Positions 54,080 through 62,230 of a DNA stretch of 64,000 nucleotides are shown here, in pieces. Below the pieces are notes generated by a model. It ran no database searches. It was given only the letters and a program-made list of their open reading frames with translations, and was not told where the DNA came from. The stretch's first letter is position 1; each line of letters begins with the position of its first letter. The stretch is from contig JAEZGH010000019.1 of the NCBI GenBank assembly GCA_023417065.1, positions 74,898 to 138,897 on the forward strand, read 5' to 3'. Both the position numbers and the translations under genes were made by a program. The DNA is from Bacteroidota bacterium (GTDB lineage: Bacteria > Bacteroidota > Bacteroidia > Cytophagales > Cyclobacteriaceae).

Positions 54080-54724
54080 TTAATTGTACGTCGGTCTTTC
54101 CTTCACTTCAAATCCTTCTGGCACACCAAAAATTGCAGGGTCATGATTCACGTTTTCATCGAGTTTCACTGCCTCAACCAGAATATTTGGTTCTTGCTTT
54201 TGGTAAAGCGTTAACCCCTGCCATCCCGCGAATACCGTAGATCCACGATACTCGTACGCTTCGCATTGTTTGCCCGCAACCGTAATATCTTCCACTCGCG
54301 TGTAGTCTTTGGTTTGCCCCTGACGGTCGAGTTCTTCCCAGGAATGAAACTTCATTTCCCATCCCAGCGATCCATTTTGATCAGAAATCCAGGCTGTCTT
54401 GCTTTCCACGTCAATGAAGTAGCGCGTCTTACCGTCACTGGTATTGTATCCTTTCAATGCTTCACCGTTGTCATAATTCTCAACACGTTCTTTGGATCCA
54501 TAGTCGTCAAAGTGCACAACTTTCCGACTCTTAACAGGCCCCATCGATGACTCGAATTCAATAGTACCTGATTTGATTTTGTACTTACCTGTGGCAACTG
54601 TTGCTGAAGGAATCTCTTCTTTTGATTCACTGTTGTTTTCCACAACGGTTTCAGCTTTTTCAGTTGAACAGGACATGAAAGCGAACATTGCCATTGACAT
54701 GGCCAGATACGTGATTTTTTTCAT
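54080..54724 (-). CDS. hypothetical lipoprotein
   Basis: A 214-residue lipoprotein (signal MKKITYLAMSMAMFAFMSC). A Ser/Glu-rich linker (residues 20-45) is followed by a beta-rich domain with repeated strand-turn patterns (YKIKSGTIEFESS, VVHFDDYGSKERVENYDNG, TVFAGWQGLTLYQK), resembling the LolA/DUF4412-like folds used to bind lipids or act in the periplasm. No exact family is recognised. It stands alone. Confidence 0.78.
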   Translation of the reverse strand: MKKITYLAMSMAMFAFMSCSTEKAETVVENNSESKEEIPSATVATGKYKIKSGTIEFESSMGPVKSRKVVHFDDYGSKERVENYDNGEALKGYNTSDGKTRYFIDVESKTAWISDQNGSLGWEMKFHSWEELDRQGQTKDYTRVEDITVAGKQCEAYEYRGSTVFAGWQGLTLYQKQEPNILVEAVKLDENVNHDPAIFGVPEGFEVKERPTYN

Positions 54725-54999
54725 AGCTAATGTGTGAACGTTTGTGTTAAGTATTCTTTAAGATAATTCATTCAATCGAATCTCCCGAACAGGTTAGCAT
54801 TTGAACAGGTCAGGGTTTTCGTGTTCTTCGCGCCTTATCGGCCCCGAGTACATCTCCTTTGTTGCCACACCACACGATTCAGCTTTGGAGTCCGAAAAAC
54901 CGGTAGTATCCGTATTTTGAAACCCTTCCGTCGTTTTCCGACAACTGTAATGTTTTCAGCCCTTTTGTTGTTTTGATGCGTTGGAAAAGGATTTCGAAA

Positions 55000-55143
55000 G
55001 GTTCGCCGGAATGAAATCATAGTTCGTCAGAAACCGAAAAGTATCTTTCGTTTATCGAATCAGGTGTAGTACGATTTTATATACCCAACGATGGAAATGA
55101 TCTGACCTTTAGTTTCAGTTTCGAAAGTATCCGCCCGGCGAAC
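55000..55143 (+). pseudogene. remnant of a Crp/Fnr-family regulator gene
   Basis: Translation of 55030-55143 gives a peptide that matches the intact regulator at 56247 almost residue for residue over about 30 positions (shared core ETE-YLSFIESGVVRF-IPND) and then runs into FESIRPAN and a stop. At DNA level about five of six bases agree from 55031 to 55126 with 56370-56466. A 1-nt loss near 55010 and a 4-nt loss near 55030 break the frame, and no start or helix-turn-helix end is left. Confidence 0.85.
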
Positions 55144-55753
55144 TAGATATTTCAAATTCGCGCGGGCTTATACCTGTGCGGGAGCAACTCTTCGAGCCGG
55201 TTTATCAGGGATCGTCTATGCGCCCTCCTGGTTTGGGACATCAATTTTTGAGATGGAGCGATCAGTCTGAAGGGAGATAATTTTCTGCAAATGCGGGTGG
55301 GCTCTACGTTTAATTTGACCGGGAAGATCTTAATGGCGTTCCCGGGCTGGTTGGGCGGGAGTGATAAGTGGCGTGCGCTGTCACATCGTCTTTATCAAAG
55401 GACAGCTCTCATTAATTCTTAACACGGAGGTTTTATTTAAGTCGGCGGCGTGCCTTGGCTTCTACATCTCTTGCCTTACGGGTCAGACAAATTCGGAAAT
55501 TATTGCTTTATGCTGCGGCGGTGTTCATCCGGAACGGCCAATTTGAAGGGGCCGGACGCAACTATTAAGACCAGCCCTGAGGGTGTGGCCACCCGAACTT
55601 TGGCCGGCATCACCATGCGGCTGCGGTTGTCCTGACATGTTGGGTGGACGCGCCAAAAGACCCAATAAATCGCGCCAAACCCCTCAACCAGATTGCCTCG
55701 GACTAGCGGTTTTATGGCACCGTAGCTTGTCCAAAAGTGCATCTCAGCTTTGA

Positions 55754-55842
55754 GATAAGGCGGTGATAAGGCGGTGATAAAGCGGTGATAAAGCGGTGAT
55801 AAAGCGGTCTTATAAAAGACTGCTTTATTACTGCCTTATCTC
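55754..55842. repeat. 11-bp tandem repeat, 5 copies, with inverted terminal copy (array 4)
   Basis: Five direct units GATAARGCGGT run from 55754 to 55808. After the loop TTATAAAA an inverted near-copy at 55818-55842 can pair with the last two units, giving a stem of about 23 bp with three G-T pairs and one mismatch. No coding frame; unlike CRISPR there are no spacers. Confidence 0.9.
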
Positions 55843-55980
55843 TGCTAAATCTTCCTTTTATTATGGCTAAAATGCTGACCAACGGTGCAGGTTAGTTTCA
55901 GGTCACTTCAAAGCTCTCCTAGCCGGATCAAAAAAGTCCTTCTCAGCCACTGGAAGGGTTGGTGTTGGGCTATGATGTTC

Positions 55981-56214
55981 TCAAAAGCCGTTTGCCAGAG
56001 GGTTTGAAGGTTTCCTGGAAAAGTTGTGATTCACCGGCTTTCCAGGATTGAATAGGTCTTTCAGCATTTGGCGCCCCGCGAGAATTTCATGGTGTTGTTG
56101 GGTGAGGCAGGCTGGGAAAGAGCTATCAGGGCTACTTTGGGCGATGGCCAAAAATTGACACCCGGCCAGATACAACAAAGAAAGGCGTATTCCTGCCTTT
56201 GAATGGGGTTTCAT
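55981..56214 (-). CDS. doubtful small secreted protein
   Basis: A 77-residue frame with a hydrophobic N-terminal segment (RLSLLYLAGCQFLAIAQ) like a signal peptide, then a short polar tail. It is divergent from the Crp-family gene with 32 nt between starts. It lies in a decayed region and has no recognisable domain, so it may be a relic or chance frame. Confidence 0.28.
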   Translation of the reverse strand: MKPHSKAGIRLSLLYLAGCQFLAIAQSSPDSSFPACLTQQHHEILAGRQMLKDLFNPGKPVNHNFSRKPSNPLANGF

Positions 56215-56246
56215 GCTCCGAAGATTAAAGTGAATATATTCGCAGT

Positions 56247-56813
56247 ATGGGATACATCAGAGAATACTACGAGCGAATAGCGAAGCTCCGGGAGAATGAA
56301 TGGACGTTCATTGCATCCCACTTTCACAGGCGGGAATTTGCCAGAAAGGAAATCATCGTTCGGCAGGGAGAAACGGAAAGATACCTTTCGTTTATCGAAT
56401 CAGGCGTCGTTCGATTTTTTATACCCAACGATGAAAATGAACTGACCTTCTGCTTCAGCTTCGAAAAAGAGTTTACCTGTGCTTACGATTCCTTCCTGAC
56501 ACAAACGCCTTCAGAATACGCCTTGCAGGCGTTAACACCTACGGTTGCGTGGCAGATCTCGCATGAAGATTTGCAAAAGGTATATGCGAACACGCAGGTT
56601 GGGAACTATCTGGGGCGATTTGCTGCTGAGAGGCTGTTTCTGGCAAAAAGCAAACGCGAGCTGTCGCTCCTGAAGTACAATGCAAAGGAGCGTTATCTGC
56701 GGCTCTTTGAGGAACAACCGGATATGCTGAAATCCATTCCTCTGAAATATATCGCCTCTTATATAGGCATAACACCTCAGGGCCTAAGCCGAATTCGCAG
56801 ACAGATCGCCTGA
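56247..56813 (+). CDS. Crp/Fnr family transcriptional regulator
   Basis: A 188-residue regulator with a cyclic-nucleotide-binding beta barrel (KEIIVRQGETERYLSFIESG, then FEKEFTCAYDSFL) and a C-terminal DNA-binding helix-turn-helix (LKYIASYIGITPQGLSRIRRQI). The residues that bind cAMP in Crp (Arg and Ser of the phosphate-binding cassette) are not preserved, so the ligand is unknown. A degenerate paralogue lies about 1.3 kb upstream. TATATTCG, near the -7 consensus, precedes the start. Confidence 0.9.
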   Translation: MGYIREYYERIAKLRENEWTFIASHFHRREFARKEIIVRQGETERYLSFIESGVVRFFIPNDENELTFCFSFEKEFTCAYDSFLTQTPSEYALQALTPTVAWQISHEDLQKVYANTQVGNYLGRFAAERLFLAKSKRELSLLKYNAKERYLRLFEEQPDMLKSIPLKYIASYIGITPQGLSRIRRQIA

Positions 56814-56855
56814 TCGGAGGCCATTTGTACGTGGTGATTAGTTAACATTTGTTCA

Positions 56856-56887
56856 TTGCCTTTCATACCGGTCGTTTTGCACCTTTG
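56856..56887 (+). promoter_or_regulatory. candidate promoter of def
   Basis: TTG (56856-56858) is followed after 21 nt by CACCTTTG (56880-56887), one base from TAnnTTTG. The def start codon is 16 nt further on. Confidence 0.4.
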
Positions 56888-56903
56888 ACAAAACGTCAAT
56901 GAT

Positions 56904-57485
56904 ATGATACGCCCAATTCTGGCCTACGGAAATCCGATGTTGAAGCAAAAGTGCAGCGAAATCCCGGCGCACGATCCGGAGGTTGCAACGATCATTGCTG
57001 ATATGTGGGAGACAATGGACAACGCTGATGGTTGTGGACTCGCTGCACCACAGATCGGACTTCCCTTTCGCCTTTTTGTGGTAGATAGCAGGTCTACTTT
57101 TGAAGCCCTTGGGCCACAGGAAAGAAAATTGTATTTTGAGGATGGCGATGATGGGATTCGCGAGGTATTTATAAACGCCCGGATTATTGAACGTTCTGAG
57201 CCGATGTGGGAAGACGACGAAGGGTGTTTAAGTATCCCTGGACTGAGTCGCCCGATAAAGCGGCACTGGACTATTTCGATAGAATATTCCGATGAGAAGT
57301 TTCAAAGGAAAGTAAAGCGCTTCAGTGGATCGACCGCCAGGATGATTCAGCATGAGTTCGACCACACGGAAGGTGTGCTTTACCTCGACTACCTTGCATC
57401 GCTGTCACGGAGAATGATCGAACGCAAATTGCAGAACATCGCGAGAGGGTTGATTAATCCAAAGTATCCTATGAAGTTTGTTTAG
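56904..57485 (+). CDS. def: peptide deformylase
   Basis: A 193-residue metalloenzyme that removes the formyl group from the N-terminal methionine of nascent proteins. All three motifs are present: GCGLAAPQ (residues 43-50), EGCLS with metal ligand Cys108, and QHEFDHTEG with ligands His150 and His154 and catalytic Glu151. Length is normal. It is the first gene of a unit that continues into a split membrane gene 8 nt downstream. Confidence 0.96.
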   Translation: MIRPILAYGNPMLKQKCSEIPAHDPEVATIIADMWETMDNADGCGLAAPQIGLPFRLFVVDSRSTFEALGPQERKLYFEDGDDGIREVFINARIIERSEPMWEDDEGCLSIPGLSRPIKRHWTISIEYSDEKFQRKVKRFSGSTARMIQHEFDHTEGVLYLDYLASLSRRMIERKLQNIARGLINPKYPMKFV

Positions 57486-57493
57486 CCTTGATT

Positions 57494-58009
57494 ATGAAGC
57501 TGTACAGAAATCAAACTATGAAGATCACGACAACGTCACTGATGCCTGAAGTCAGGACATTCCTGAAAATGCTGTTACTGATCACCATCGTTTTTGTGGG
57601 TTTAAGCTTACTCCTAAAACTGGCTTTCTTTCGGAACTCAGGTTCATTACAAACCGATGTAATGTGGTTTCAAATTATCGCGTATCCACTTTTTATTACG
57701 TTGGGCGTAACGTTTTGAGCAAGGAGAATGCGGCTTGTTATAGAGGAGGTGAACGATGCGGCGAATTTGAAAGACCAGGTTGTGAATTCTCTTCTTGATT
57801 TTGGGTTAAGCATTAAAAACACCTGCGGCGATCAGACGGAGCTGCAACTCCCGAACGGATTCTATCGCACACTCAATAACTGGTTCTGCACAGAAATCAC
57901 TATTGTGAAACAAGAAGACGACAAGGTTGTCGTTGAGGGCTCTGCACGTTTTGTGGACTTTATAGATACAAAGTTCAGGTTCGGAAAAGCATTCAGGGAA
58001 TACCGATAG
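57494..58009 (+). pseudogene. membrane protein gene split by an in-frame TGA
   Basis: Two open stretches, 57494-57718 and 57728-58009, are in the same frame and are separated only by the TGA at 57716-57718. Read together they give about 170 residues: two membrane segments (about 25-45 and 58-73), then ARRMRLVIEEVND and a soluble beta-rich domain (TEITIVKQEDDKVVVEGSARF). The TGA sits where a TGG (Trp) would continue the second helix into the basic ARRM. It may be a recent nonsense mutation, a sequencing error or two separate small genes; I favour a single interrupted gene. Family not recognised. Confidence 0.6.
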
Positions 58010-58124
58010 CACGTTCTAATGCTATTATAATCCAATTTGAGCGTGAAGAGGACACAGGGTTAAAAGTACTGTTATCAGATACCACGGTCGTATTTAAATC
58101 ATTCTTTTTTTAGTAGCTTGGAAC

Positions 58125-58142
58125 GGATAGTATCCGCTATCC
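58125..58142. promoter_or_regulatory. dyad upstream of the P-type ATPase gene
   Basis: GGATAG (58125-58130) and CTATCC (58137-58142) form a 6-bp inverted repeat, 16 nt before the ATPase start codon. It could be an operator or a weak leader hairpin; support is modest. Confidence 0.3.
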
Positions 58143-58158
58143 GGTCAATACCCCGCGA

Positions 58159-60825
58159 ATGATTCTTTGGCATACACAAATTAAGGAAGAGGTCTTAAAG
58201 CTTGTCAATACTTCGGCAAAAGGCCTTAGCGACGCCGAGGCCGAAACCCGTCTAAAACAATATGGACAAAACCGTCTTCAAGAGGCAAGGCGTAAAAGTG
58301 CCCTGTTGATGCTTTTCCAGCAGTTTACCGAAACGATGGTGCTTATCCTCATCGTGGCGGCCGCGCTCTCCTTCGTTTTGGGCAAAACCACTGAAGGAAT
58401 TGCCATCATGGCAATTGTACTCCTTTTCGGGTTCCTGGGGTTCTTTCAGGAATACCGTGCCGAAAAAGCTATGGCCGCTTTGAGCAGGATGGTGGTTCCG
58501 AAGGTACGCGTCCGCAGAAACGGTTCCACGCGTGAGTTATCCGCCAGTCAGCTGGTTCCCGGAGACATCGTTGAATTTGAAGCCGGGAATGTAATTCCTG
58601 CGGACCTGCGCATCTTTGAATCCTTCAACTTAAAAGTTCAGGAAGCCGCTCTCACGGGTGAGTCGGAGCCGGTGGAGAAAATTGCAGCACCGGTGGCCAA
58701 AGATGACTTGCCACTTGGCGACCGAAGGAATATGGCTTATATGGGTACCGTTGTTACCTATGGTCGCGGTGTTGGAATAGTCATTGGCACTGGCATGACC
58801 ACGGAACTGGGAAAGGTTGCCAATCTGATCGGAACGGTTGAATCCAGGAAAACCCCGCTACAGGAAAAACTGGACAAGCTGGGAAAACTGCTTGCCCTTG
58901 TCGGCGTAGCTGCTGCGGCGGTGATTTTCGGACTTGGCGTACTGCTCGGGGAAACGGTGGCCGACATGTTTCTAACTGGTGTGAGTGTAGCCGTGGCGGT
59001 AGTACCTGAAGGTCTTCCGGCCGTGGTGACGATAACACTTGCTCTTGGCGGACAGCGCATGCTGAAGCGGAATGCGCTGATAAGAAAACTCCCTGCCGTT
59101 GAAACGCTTGGATCTGTCACCGTAATCTGTTCAGACAAGACCGGTACACTGACACAGAATAAAATGACAGTGACCGTTATGGATCTCCCGAACTGCGTTG
59201 TGCAATACAATCCCGCTCCCGAAATCGCAGATCACGACAGCGCAGTACTTGATTTTGCATTAGCGATTTCTGTATTGTGCAATGACGCAACACTCGAAAA
59301 AGGTACCGAGCGCACGCGACAGGAGAAAACAATTGGCGATCCCACGGAAGTGGCCCTCCTGATCGCTGCAGCTGAGCGCGGAATCTATAAGGAAGACTTA
59401 TACGACGTGCTGCCACGCGTTGACGAAGTGCCTTTTGACAGTAGCCGCAAGCGAATGTCAACGATACACAAGGTTAAGACAAACCTGCCCGAATACTTCA
59501 GGCCTTTGGCAAATTCTCGCTATATCGTTTGTACAAAAGGTTCGGCCGATGGTCTTTTGAAAATATGCGACACAGTGTGGGAGAAAGGTGAGCGCAAACC
59601 ACTTGATGAACAGTGGAAGCAGCGCATCCTGGATGCGAATACGCACCTCGCAGAAACGGGCATTCGTGTACTTGGGGTGGCCTTCCGGATAATGGATTCA
59701 GAACGCAGTGATGTATCCGTTGAGCAGGGTCTGACCTTCGTAGGGCTCGCCGGAATGATTGACCCGCCACGTCTTGAAGTGCGCGCCGCGGTCGACCAAT
59801 GTAAAACCGCGGGTATCCGTCCCGTTATGATTACGGGTGATCACCCGTTAACCGCGGCGGCGATTGCGAATGAACTTGGCATCGCCCGCGAAACCAATAC
59901 GATACCAGGCGAGCAGCTCCAGACGATAAGTGACGAGGAACTCGTAGAACTCGCCGGCCATACCGCCGTATATGCCAGGGTATCGCCCGAGGATAAGCTA
60001 AAAATCGTCGCGGCGTTGCAGCGAAGGGGAGAAGTCGTTGCCATGACCGGTGATGGCGTCAATGATTCGCCGGCGCTGAAGAAAGCCGACATCGGCGTGG
60101 CAATGGGAATCACAGGCACCGACGTGGCCAAGGAGGCTGCAGATATGGTGTTGCTTGACGATAACTTTACGACTATCGTCTCGGCGGTAGAGGAAGGACG
60201 TGTTATCTTCGATAACCTTCGTCGCTTTATCAAGTTTTCACTGGCCGGAAATGTGGGTAAGGTGTTGATCATGCTACTCACCCCGATCTTCGGAATGGTC
60301 ATAGCGCTTCAACCATTGCAGTTACTTTGGCTGAACCTATTAACGGATGGGCTACTTGGTCTGGGCCTCGGAACAGAGCCCGCCGAAATCAATACCATGA
60401 AACGACCGCCGCGCCGCCCTGAACGAGGCGCTCTGGATCGGATCGACTACTTTCAGTTGGCTATTGTCGGGGTTGCAATTGCGCTTGTATCCGTTGTCCT
60501 TGCCGTGGTTTATTTTGATAAGGAAAACCCTGAAGATCTCACCTGGCAGACGATGGTCTTTGCAACGATAGGATTCTCCCAGATTTTCCAAGCCCTTGCC
60601 CTTCGGTCATCGGCGCATTCGCCGTTTGCCCTGTTGACAAATCCGCTAATGGCCATAGTTGTCGTGGCTACCATCGTATTGCAACTTGCAGCGATCTATA
60701 TGCCGTTCCTTGAAACGTTTTTTGAGCTGGTCCCACTGTCTATCGTCGATTTGTCGATTTCCTTTGGGGCCGGGTTGGTGGTCTTCCTACTGGTATTTGT
60801 TATCGAACGAAGGTTTAACAAGTAA
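58159..60825 (+). CDS. P2-type cation-transporting ATPase (Ca2+-ATPase-like)
   Basis: An 888-residue ATP-driven pump. It has an N-terminal actuator (TGESEPVE), the phosphorylation site Asp326 in CSDKTGTLTQNK, the nucleotide-binding KGSADGLL, the hinge MTGDGVNDSPALKKADIGVAMG and about ten membrane segments. Ion-site positions known from SERCA can be aligned: Glu in TM4 (VPEGLPAV) and Asn, Thr and Asp in TM6 (WLNLLTDG) are conserved, but the TM5 motif NVGE reads NVGK. That loss of a site I acid suggests one transported ion per cycle, as in other bacterial or PMR1-like pumps. Substrate is probably Ca2+. Confidence 0.93.
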   Translation: MILWHTQIKEEVLKLVNTSAKGLSDAEAETRLKQYGQNRLQEARRKSALLMLFQQFTETMVLILIVAAALSFVLGKTTEGIAIMAIVLLFGFLGFFQEYRAEKAMAALSRMVVPKVRVRRNGSTRELSASQLVPGDIVEFEAGNVIPADLRIFESFNLKVQEAALTGESEPVEKIAAPVAKDDLPLGDRRNMAYMGTVVTYGRGVGIVIGTGMTTELGKVANLIGTVESRKTPLQEKLDKLGKLLALVGVAAAAVIFGLGVLLGETVADMFLTGVSVAVAVVPEGLPAVVTITLALGGQRMLKRNALIRKLPAVETLGSVTVICSDKTGTLTQNKMTVTVMDLPNCVVQYNPAPEIADHDSAVLDFALAISVLCNDATLEKGTERTRQEKTIGDPTEVALLIAAAERGIYKEDLYDVLPRVDEVPFDSSRKRMSTIHKVKTNLPEYFRPLANSRYIVCTKGSADGLLKICDTVWEKGERKPLDEQWKQRILDANTHLAETGIRVLGVAFRIMDSERSDVSVEQGLTFVGLAGMIDPPRLEVRAAVDQCKTAGIRPVMITGDHPLTAAAIANELGIARETNTIPGEQLQTISDEELVELAGHTAVYARVSPEDKLKIVAALQRRGEVVAMTGDGVNDSPALKKADIGVAMGITGTDVAKEAADMVLLDDNFTTIVSAVEEGRVIFDNLRRFIKFSLAGNVGKVLIMLLTPIFGMVIALQPLQLLWLNLLTDGLLGLGLGTEPAEINTMKRPPRRPERGALDRIDYFQLAIVGVAIALVSVVLAVVYFDKENPEDLTWQTMVFATIGFSQIFQALALRSSAHSPFALLTNPLMAIVVVATIVLQLAAIYMPFLETFFELVPLSIVDLSISFGAGLVVFLLVFVIERRFNK

Positions 60826-60832
60826 CAGGAAT

Positions 60833-60863
60833 ACCTTATATGCAACAATGTTGCGTATAAGGT
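60833..60863. promoter_or_regulatory. operator-like 14-bp inverted repeat
   Basis: ACCTTATATGCAAC (60833-60846) and GTTGCGTATAAGGT (60850-60863) pair at 13 of 14 positions around a 3-nt centre. It lies between the ATPase stop and the reductase start (38 nt ahead of the ATG). There is no T tract, so a repressor site is more likely than a terminator. The core GCAAC-AAT-GTTGC looks like a metal- or redox-responsive operator, but the regulator is not identified. Confidence 0.6.
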
Positions 60864-60900
60864 AAAGTTTGCCGACTTTGTCATGATACAATGGATCAGA

Positions 60901-61803
60901 ATGCAAACAGAATTTGACGTTATCATCGTTGGTGGAAGCTATGCGGGCCTATCCGCGGCGATGGCATTGGGGCGATCTCTTCGGAATGTGCTTGTGCTTG
61001 ACAGTGGTATGCCCTGTAACCGGCAGACACCTCATTCACACAACTTCCTTACACAGGATGGCGAAACGCCGGGTGCGATTGCTGAAAAAGCACGAGCGCA
61101 ACTCCTTCGATATGGGACGGTTGTTTCTAAGGCAGATCCGGCAGTCGCGGGCCGAAAATATGGGGGAGCGTTTGAGATCACGACGCGTTCCGGCATGCAA
61201 GTTCACGCACCCAAACTGATTTTTGCAACGGGGATCAAAGATATACTCCCGTCTATACCTGGATTTTCTGATTGCTGGGGAATATCTGCAGTGCACTGTC
61301 CGTATTGTCATGGATACGAATTGCGGGGCTATAAAACCGCGATTATGGCGAATGGTGAACGCGCTATGCACCTTGCTGCGTTAGTCAGCAATCTAACGCA
61401 GGACGTAACCGTACTGACATCCGGGCGTTGTGACTTCGCCGCAGATCAGATTAACAAATTCGCTGCTCACAAAATCGATATAATTGAAACACCTATAAGA
61501 AAGATCGAGCACGAAGAAGGGCATGTAGCAGGTCTTGTCTTTCACGACGGCACACAAATCCCTTTCCAAGCTGTCTATGCTGCAGTGCCATTTAAACAAC
61601 ATTGTGAAATACCGGTGTCAATCGGATGTGAACTAACGGAGCATGGCTATCTTAAAGTAGACGGGTCTCAGAAAACATCGGTAGAAGGTGTTTTTGCCTG
61701 CGGTGATAATTGCTCGATGATGCGATCTGTGTCCAACGCAGTCCATACTGGAAACCTCGCCGGGGCAACAGTAAACAGAGAATTGACGATGGAACGGTTT
61801 TAA
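60901..61803 (+). CDS. thioredoxin-reductase-like FAD oxidoreductase
   Basis: A 300-residue flavoprotein. DVIIVGGSYAGLSAAMALGR binds FAD, CPYCHGYE holds the redox-active Cys133 and Cys136, and EGVFACGDNCSMMRSVSNAV is the C-terminal FAD motif. The NADPH-binding loop is degenerate (TAIMANGERAMH instead of GxGxxA), so it may be one of the TrxR-like proteins with a different electron donor. ATG at 60901 is preferred to the one six codons earlier. Not clearly linked to the ATPase upstream because an operator-like dyad separates them. Confidence 0.9.
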   Translation: MQTEFDVIIVGGSYAGLSAAMALGRSLRNVLVLDSGMPCNRQTPHSHNFLTQDGETPGAIAEKARAQLLRYGTVVSKADPAVAGRKYGGAFEITTRSGMQVHAPKLIFATGIKDILPSIPGFSDCWGISAVHCPYCHGYELRGYKTAIMANGERAMHLAALVSNLTQDVTVLTSGRCDFAADQINKFAAHKIDIIETPIRKIEHEEGHVAGLVFHDGTQIPFQAVYAAVPFKQHCEIPVSIGCELTEHGYLKVDGSQKTSVEGVFACGDNCSMMRSVSNAVHTGNLAGATVNRELTMERF

Positions 61804-61897
61804 TTTCGGGCGGTGGCACTGAAGGACGGGAAAGGAAATAGCTGACTAGAAAATTCAAGCAGTAGCGTGCGATGGATTCAGTCGTTTTGAAAATTCC

Positions 61898-62143
61898 TCA
61901 AATCGGTTTTTCATCCGGACGCGATTCAAAGGCCTGACGCTTTTCGTTCATCCAGGCGTTTACGGCTTCTGTTGACGTCATGCTTTTTCGCATTTCATTC
62001 ATCGCCTCAATGTGTGGTCCGTCGCCCTGTTGGACCTTTTCGCGTGCATGTTTACTGACCATCATGGCAATTTCATCGAAGGTATGAGCTGTGAACAATT
62101 CATCGCAGGCGCCGCCCAGTTCTTTACACGTCATCGACTTCAT
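61898..62143 (-). CDS. DUF1059 family small protein
   Basis: An 81-residue protein. MKSMTCKELGGACDELFTAHTFDEIAMMVSKHARE follows the DUF1059 pattern, with the conserved Cys-Lys-(E/D)-Leu-Gly-Gly-x-Cys start and a histidine-containing helix. A short hydrophilic tail has been added. Members are small proteins of unknown role that may bind metal through the Cys and His residues. Confidence 0.87.
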   Translation of the reverse strand: MKSMTCKELGGACDELFTAHTFDEIAMMVSKHAREKVQQGDGPHIEAMNEMRKSMTSTEAVNAWMNEKRQAFESRPDEKPI

Positions 62144-62230
62144 AAAAATACCAGATTTAGTTTTATTGAATCTTCTCCTGCTATCAAGTTAATACAAAAT
62201 CCGCGTCAATCGAGCGAGTTGCTGTGGGGT

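Larger units (their letters stand above)
54725..56246. other. decayed region, 1.5 kb, without an intact gene
   Basis: Holds the broken Crp-family gene (55000-55143), the 11-bp array with its hairpin (55754-55842) and one doubtful small frame (55981-56214). The rest, especially 55150-55750, is stop-rich in all frames and shows nothing I can name; it looks like a relic of lost genes. Confidence 0.65.

Noticed and set aside
55754..55808. Possible CRISPR array
   Set aside because: Units are directly adjacent with no spacers and only 11 nt long; no cas gene is in the window.
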